Origin: DAOQAU01 sp035354275
GTDB lineage: Bacteria; Cyanobacteriota; Vampirovibrionia; Gastranaerophilales; Gastranaerophilaceae
Length of the DNA: 64,000 nucleotides
Direction of reading: 5' to 3'
Assembly (NCBI GenBank): GCA_035354275.1
Contig: DAOQAU010000003.1
Location: 1 to 64,000 of the forward strand
Below the pieces are notes generated by a model, which made no database searches, was not told the DNA's origin, and saw only the letters and a program-made list of their open reading frames with translations. This document shows positions 60,601 to 64,000 of the stretch, piece by piece. A program made the position numbers and the translations under genes. Every line of letters starts with the position of its first letter. The first letter of the stretch is position 1.

Positions 60601-61509
60601 AAAACTGTGAGAATAAATTTCTTTATTGAGAAGGATTTTTGCTGTTTTAATTATTTTTACCTGTTCAATATCTTGAGTATCAAAAGCCACATCTTCGATT
60701 TGCCCAAAATCTCTTATCATCTCAGAAAGGTTAATGCAAAGCTCGTCTGTGGAGCTTTTTGGTTTTGAGGTTTCAAGCATTTTTACTGTGTTAATAAGGT
60801 CAAAATCAAGCGAGTTAATTATGGCACTGTCAAGTCCCGCCCCGTATGCCAGTATCAAAAAAATTTTGTTTATGAGCGGTCTGATTTCAGCAGGCGAGCC
60901 GTTTGAAATATTTGAAAGCCCTATTGTGGTCATAACCTCAGGCTCAAAGCTTTGCTTAATCATCTGAATTGTGTTTAGGGCTTCCTGTGCCTGATCTTGG
61001 GCTACGCTTACAGGCAAAATTAAAGGATCAAAAAATATTTTTTTATTTTCTATTCCTTTTTCGGATGTTTTTTCGATGATTTCAAAAGCAAGATTAAGTC
61101 TGTCATCGGCGGATTTTGGGATTCCGATTTGTTTGTTCATGGTTAAGGCGATTAAGTTTGAACCAAAATCCGCCGTCAATGAAGTCATTTTTTCTAATTT
61201 TTCTTCATCGGCAGAAGTGCTGTTCAGCAGACAATTTTGCGGTGATTTGCTTTTTTGAAGTCCTGCTTTCATCTCATCAAAGTTTGTTGTATCAAAAGAA
61301 ATTTTAAGGTTTGAATTTTGTTCGACCAATTTACAAAGCCAGGGCAGGATGCCTTGCATTTGATTTTTGGCAGGTCCTACGTTTAAATCGATATAATCAA
61401 GGTGCGATTGTTTTTTGATTAAATCCAGAATGAAAAATTCATCGCGTTCAATCAGGGCATTTTGAACTGATTTTGAAATTATATGAATGTTTTCGCCGAT
61501 TAATAACAT
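60592..61509 (-). CDS. pterin-binding methyltransferase, AcsE/MeTr-like
   Basis: This 305-residue TIM-barrel protein has the dihydropteroate-synthase/methyltetrahydrofolate methyltransferase fold: LLIGENIHIISKSV at the start, YIDLNVGPAK (Asp and Asn for pterin), SFDTTNFDEM, NSTSADEEKL, FDPLILPVS and TTIGLSNISNG. These fit the CH3-THF:corrinoid methyltransferase group better than FolP. No corrinoid or CO-dehydrogenase gene is nearby, so the partner is unknown. The ATG at 61509 is chosen because a TATAAT box ends six bases before it; an ATG five codons upstream overlaps that box. Confidence 0.8.
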   Translation of the reverse strand: MLLIGENIHIISKSVQNALIERDEFFILDLIKKQSHLDYIDLNVGPAKNQMQGILPWLCKLVEQNSNLKISFDTTNFDEMKAGLQKSKSPQNCLLNSTSADEEKLEKMTSLTADFGSNLIALTMNKQIGIPKSADDRLNLAFEIIEKTSEKGIENKKIFFDPLILPVSVAQDQAQEALNTIQMIKQSFEPEVMTTIGLSNISNGSPAEIRPLINKIFLILAYGAGLDSAIINSLDFDLINTVKMLETSKPKSSTDELCINLSEMIRDFGQIEDVAFDTQDIEQVKIIKTAKILLNKEIYSHSFLN

Positions 61510-61515
61510 TTTTTT

Positions 61516-61521
61516 ATTATA
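61516..61521 (-). promoter_or_regulatory. -10 box of a probable leaderless transcript
   Basis: TATAAT on the minus strand, then six A, then ATG at 61509. No Shine-Dalgarno site; no clear -35. Confidence 0.45.
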
Positions 61522-61626
61522 CATAAAAAAAGTTAGAAAAATTGTAAATTAATGGTAATATGTTCTTGTACATATGATTATTATGAGAGTATGCTTATTA
61601 AGTAGGAAATTAATTAAGGAGAAGTT

Positions 61627-62118
61627 ATGAATAAAAAGATTTTTGCTGTTTTGTTGGGTTTATCAATGAGTTTGCCGGTTTTTGCTTCAAAGCTGGAAGG
61701 ACAGGTGAACAAACAAACCTCGCCGATTATTATTCAAGAGCAGGAGCTAACTATCGGGACCGTACAAAAATATGTACACAACGGAATGTCTCAGGATGAA
61801 GTTGCCATATCTTTGGGCTCGCCAAACATTGTTACTCAGGATTCAAACGGAAAAGAAACATGGATTTACGACAAAGTAGCCTCTTCCATAACAAGCAGAG
61901 ATAAAATGGAAAGCATGATTGAAAACGACATGGGTGCAAGATATTTTTGGCATGGTGTCCTTACTTTTGTGACACTCGGATTAATTAATAAAGACGTTAA
62001 ACCTGAAATGAAAGATGTTGCACAGCTGGTTACTACACAAAAAACTTTGACTATAGTTATTAAATTTGACAGTACAAATAAAGTTGAATCATACACCTAT
62101 CACATGAGCAAATTTTAA
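61627..62118 (+). CDS. exported SmpA/OmlA (BamE-like) domain protein
   Basis: This 163-residue exported protein has a signal peptide (1-20, ...PVFA), without a lipobox cysteine. The domain VQKYVHNGMSQDEVAISLGSPNIVT followed by WIYDK is the BamE/SmpA pattern (about 46-85, in part). A hydrophobic GVLTFVTLGL near 115 could contact the membrane. It may help outer-membrane assembly, but several BamE-fold proteins have other jobs. AAGGAG precedes the ATG. Two exported paralogues follow in the same operon. Confidence 0.8.
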   Translation: MNKKIFAVLLGLSMSLPVFASKLEGQVNKQTSPIIIQEQELTIGTVQKYVHNGMSQDEVAISLGSPNIVTQDSNGKETWIYDKVASSITSRDKMESMIENDMGARYFWHGVLTFVTLGLINKDVKPEMKDVAQLVTTQKTLTIVIKFDSTNKVESYTYHMSKF

Positions 62119-62130
62119 TTAGGAGAAAGC

Positions 62131-62649
62131 ATGAAAAAATATTTAATTTTATTATTAATATCTTTAGTGATATTTGTCGCCCTGCCGGTATTTGCCGCAA
62201 AAGCACCTGTCCAGCAGGCAACGCAGCTTGAAAAAAGGGCTTATCAGACAAGATCCTTTGACGGGTTAGACAAAGCTACTATTATGAAAGCAATGCTGAA
62301 TGTATTGCAGGATGAAGGATTTATTGTCAATAATGCAAACCCGCTTTTGGGATTTATTTCAGGCTCAAAAGAATTTGACGTTACGGACAAAACCATTGAC
62401 GTTCAAAAAGAATTCGGTATAAAAAAAGGAGCGCTTGCCATGAAAGGCATAAGAGTTGCTACGATTGAAGCAACAGCGAATGTTTCCGAGTTCGGAAAAG
62501 AAATAAGAGTGAGAATAAATTTCAAAAGAAAATTGCTTAATACTTACGGTAATGCCCAATTTATTGACGAAATTTCAGACGAAAAATATTATCAGGATTT
62601 CTTTTCAAAAGTAGATAAAGCAATATTTATTCAAAGACAAAAAATATAG
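62131..62649 (+). CDS. exported protein of unknown function, paralogue 1
   Basis: This 172-residue protein has a signal peptide (about 1-22, ...PVFAAK). The core KRAYQTRSFDGLDKATIMKA and LQDEGFIVNNANPLLGFISG recurs in the next gene (VREIQTHIFD ... LQDEGYSILNIEDELGYIQA), so they are paralogues. I know this as a conserved exported family without assigned function. AGGAG precedes the start, 12 bp after the BamE-like gene. Confidence 0.75.
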   Translation: MKKYLILLLISLVIFVALPVFAAKAPVQQATQLEKRAYQTRSFDGLDKATIMKAMLNVLQDEGFIVNNANPLLGFISGSKEFDVTDKTIDVQKEFGIKKGALAMKGIRVATIEATANVSEFGKEIRVRINFKRKLLNTYGNAQFIDEISDEKYYQDFFSKVDKAIFIQRQKI

Positions 62650-62662
62650 TTGAAAGTTTATT

Positions 62663-63271
62663 ATGAAAAAAATAATTTCGGTTTTTTTAGCCTTAACTTT
62701 TTCATTTTATTGTGTTTTGCCGGTAAGTGCGGCAAAAATTAAAGTGGCAAAATCTCAACTGGAAGTCAGAGAAATTCAAACACATATATTTGATACAAAC
62801 AATATAAACGAAGTTTTCAAGGCTGCGATAAATACTTTGCAAGACGAAGGTTATTCAATTTTAAACATTGAAGACGAGTTAGGATATATACAGGCAAGAA
62901 AAGAATATAAAGCGGTTCGCATAGATAAAGGCAGGATGACGGGATATTATTTTTTATTAGCGGAATATATTGCTTTAACAGCATTAACATATGGAATGGA
63001 AGCGCCTATAATGGCAGATGCGATAAGAAAAATAAGTAACGAACGAAGCCCGAGAACGGTAGTTGTTGATTCAAACGTAACAATAGAGCCTTACGGTAAA
63101 AAAACCAAAGTAAGATTTACACTGATTGAAAAAGAACTGGAAAACGCAGACGGGTATTCATATATCAAATCATCGCCGAGAAAAGTTTTAAGAATATATA
63201 CAGAGCCTATTTATAAGGAATTTTTTGCCGAAATGGACAAAAGCATTTTTTATGGTAACGCAAAGCTGTAA
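62663..63271 (+). CDS. exported protein of unknown function, paralogue 2
   Basis: This 202-residue paralogue of the preceding protein has a signal peptide (about 1-23, ...PVSAAK) and an extra segment of about 35 residues (LLAEYIALTALTYGMEAPIM) that may dip into the membrane. It shares the REIQTxxFD and LQDEGY motifs. It is the last gene of the three-gene exported operon, 26 bp before tRNA-Ser. Confidence 0.75.
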   Translation: MKKIISVFLALTFSFYCVLPVSAAKIKVAKSQLEVREIQTHIFDTNNINEVFKAAINTLQDEGYSILNIEDELGYIQARKEYKAVRIDKGRMTGYYFLLAEYIALTALTYGMEAPIMADAIRKISNERSPRTVVVDSNVTIEPYGKKTKVRFTLIEKELENADGYSYIKSSPRKVLRIYTEPIYKEFFAEMDKSIFYGNAKL

Positions 63272-63296
63272 TTTTTTATGATAAAATTATAGATAA

Positions 63297-63383
63297 GGAG
63301 AGGTGTCCGAGCGGCTTAAGGTGCAAACTTGGAAAGTTTGTGTGGGGGCAACTTCACCGGGGGTTCGAATCCCCCCTTCTCCG
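63297..63383 (+). tRNA. tRNA-Ser (anticodon GGA)
   Basis: Acceptor GGAGAGG pairs with CTTCTCC at the 3' end (one G-T pair); discriminator G; D-arm with GAGCGGCTTAAGGT; anticodon stem caaac/gtttg with loop TTGGAAA (anticodon GGA); long variable arm (gtgggggcaacttcac); T-arm GGGGGTTCGAATCCCCC. 87 nt; CCA is not encoded. Confidence 0.96.
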
Positions 63384-63386
63384 AAT

Positions 63387-63420
63387 TAAAGCGGGTATGG
63401 CATAAGCCATACCCGCTTTA
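63387..63420. terminator. terminator after tRNA-Ser
   Basis: The perfect 15-bp stem taaagcgggtatggc (63387-63401) pairs with 63406-63420 over a 4-nt loop, four bases after the tRNA, with A/T-rich flanks. Confidence 0.88.
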
Positions 63421-63433
63421 ATTATACCCTCAC

Positions 63434-63562
63434 AGTGCAAGTGAGACAGAGAGAAAACCTGAGAATTTACAAACACACCGCCGATTGAGGCGGTTTTTGT
63501 ATTTGGAGATGCACTTGCACTAATTACCAGTTATCTGCACTATTTGTCCTATTACTTGCACT
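63434..63562. repeat. ACTTGCACT repeats, probable element end or operator array
   Basis: Perfect 9-bp copies lie at 63513-63521 and 63554-63562, an inverted copy (AGTGCAAGT) at 63434-63442 and a partial copy (TCTGCACT) at 63534-63541. The last three start 20-21 bp apart, two helical turns. This phasing suggests protein binding sites, such as transposase sites at a transposon end. It begins right after the tRNA-Ser terminator. Confidence 0.5.
63478..63499 (+). terminator. short rho-independent terminator
   Basis: accgcc (63478-63483), a gattga loop, ggcggt (63489-63494) and a T-run. It lies between the 9-bp repeats and may shield the downstream element from tRNA transcription. The remaining sequence to 63833 holds part of an R6 repeat (63570-63596) and no gene I can support. 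Confidence 0.6.
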
Positions 63563-63833
63563 GAAATGTTGTCATGCTGAATTTATTTCAGCATCTATCC
63601 CACTTCGTGTTTAACTTCCAGCCCTATGCAATTTAGTGGCAAACACGCACAAAAGGCTAAATTCACGGGCTCATTAAGCCTTTTGGCTGGTTGCACCCAT
63701 CAAACTACGCACCGCTTTGCTTGTGCTTGTTTGTTGTGCAATTCTTTGCAATTTCAAATTATCCTGCAAAACAAGATGTGTCGGAATGTCTCTGAGATTG
63801 CGACAGATGACTTGATGTCTTTAAAACGAGAGT

Positions 63834-63873
63834 TATACTGTGAATGACGGTAAGAATAAGGATTCACAGTATA
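63834..63873. promoter_or_regulatory. 12-bp perfect inverted repeat at the start of the last gene
   Basis: TATACTGTGAAT (63834-63845) and ATTCACAGTATA (63862-63873) are exact complements with a 16-bp spacer. The right arm ends on the A of the ATG, and the AAGGA ribosome-binding site lies in the spacer. It could be a repressor operator or an mRNA hairpin hiding the start. Confidence 0.6.
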
Positions 63874-64000
63874 TGAACGAACTAACAGAAACACAAAAAA
63901 TAATCCCAGAGCATGCAAAGAAAATTGCTCTGGCGAAAATGGATTTGATGAAACAATGGTCTGAATTTCGCAAAAAATCCAACAATAAATTCAAAGCAGA
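63873..64000 (+). CDS. partial gene, possibly Mu-type transposase N-terminus
   Basis: The first 42 residues of a gene that runs off the window. The helical, charged sequence (KKIALAKMDLMKQWSEF) resembles the segment 'A-x-ALA+x-L-hydrophobic-x-x-W/Y' near the N-terminus of Mu-like phage transposases, but too little is present to be sure. AAGGA lies nine bases before the ATG. The ACTTGCACT sites and inverted repeat upstream fit the left end of a transposable phage or transposon. Confidence 0.4.
   Translation, partial: MNELTETQKIIPEHAKKIALAKMDLMKQWSEFRKKSNNKFKA

Noticed and set aside
63626..63847. 73-residue open frame before the last gene
   Set aside because: No ribosome-binding site, no recognisable protein pattern, and it lies among repeat fragments and the inverted repeat.

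Overview
The window is AT-rich bacterial chromosome with almost continuous, tightly packed genes. I read it as a flagellated, Gram-negative-type bacterium, most likely of the non-photosynthetic cyanobacterial sister lineage (Vampirovibrionia/'Melainabacteria', probably gut Gastranaerophilales). The envelope call rests on Kdo genes (kdsC, kdsD), TolC-type outer-membrane proteins and a BamE/SmpA-like protein. The lineage call is inference: four unrelated small proteins share a short N-terminal motif (hydrophobic-small-F-[QEC]-[KGA]) that I associate with Gastranaerophilales proteins, and the intergenic repeats have a 7-8 bp period like cyanobacterial STRR repeats. It should be tested with the housekeeping proteins.

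Layout. 0.3-2.7 kb: flagellar rod/hook genes (two FlgF/FlgG-type proteins, flgB, flgC). 2.7-4.3 kb: beta-carbonic anhydrase, a single-domain response regulator and a lineage-type small protein. 4.3-11.2 kb: a complete YbhGFSR-like ABC exporter operon (TetR regulator, TolC, HlyD, double ATPase, two permeases). 11.3-11.7 kb: tRNA-Leu beside a cloverleaf-like element derived partly from it. 11.7-20 kb: surE, uppP, queD, kdsC, kdsD, a STAS-like gene, an M48 peptidase, a phosphoribosyltransferase-like protein, and glmS with a structured leader. 20.1-27.3 kb: ahcY (next to a 100-N assembly gap), a TatD-associated radical SAM protein, ADP-forming acyl-CoA synthetase with a cysteine tail, and gltX. 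27.3-30.7 kb: a second TetR regulator divergent from a periplasmic-binding-protein/TolC fusion. 30.8-37.5 kb: a chemosensory cluster (double CheW, receiver-GGDEF, MCP, hybrid CheA). 37.5-45 kb: mutS, then pyrH-frr-cdsA-rnc-rpe. 45.3-54.8 kb: the flagellar export operon fliP-fliQ-fliR-flhB-flhA continuing into PilZ, histidine kinase, HD-GYP and a PLP decarboxylase-like gene. 54.9-63.3 kb: a sodium/amino-acid symporter, divergent glycosyltransferase and GH57 genes, a methyltetrahydrofolate-methyltransferase-like protein, and three exported proteins. 63.3-64 kb: tRNA-Ser, then what looks like the regulated left end of a mobile element with a partial transposase-like gene.

The most unusual feature is the repeat population. 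A 39-bp GC-rich hairpin unit (13 codons, open in both orientations seen), a 77-bp nested form, a 'cgcaatgaca' module and period-8 GTGAATAR minisatellites lie between genes, but also in frame inside mutS, a glycosyltransferase, a PLP enzyme and probably the small gene after glmS. The period-8 repeats also supply the last codons or stops of at least four genes. This resembles Rickettsia palindromic elements but is a different sequence family. A second theme is a set of apparently leaderless genes with a -10 box (often extended) 6-7 nt before the ATG, in a genome that otherwise uses clear Shine-Dalgarno sites. Four c-di-GMP/two-component modules (GGDEF, HD-GYP, PilZ, histidine kinase) sit in or near the motility and chemosensory operons.
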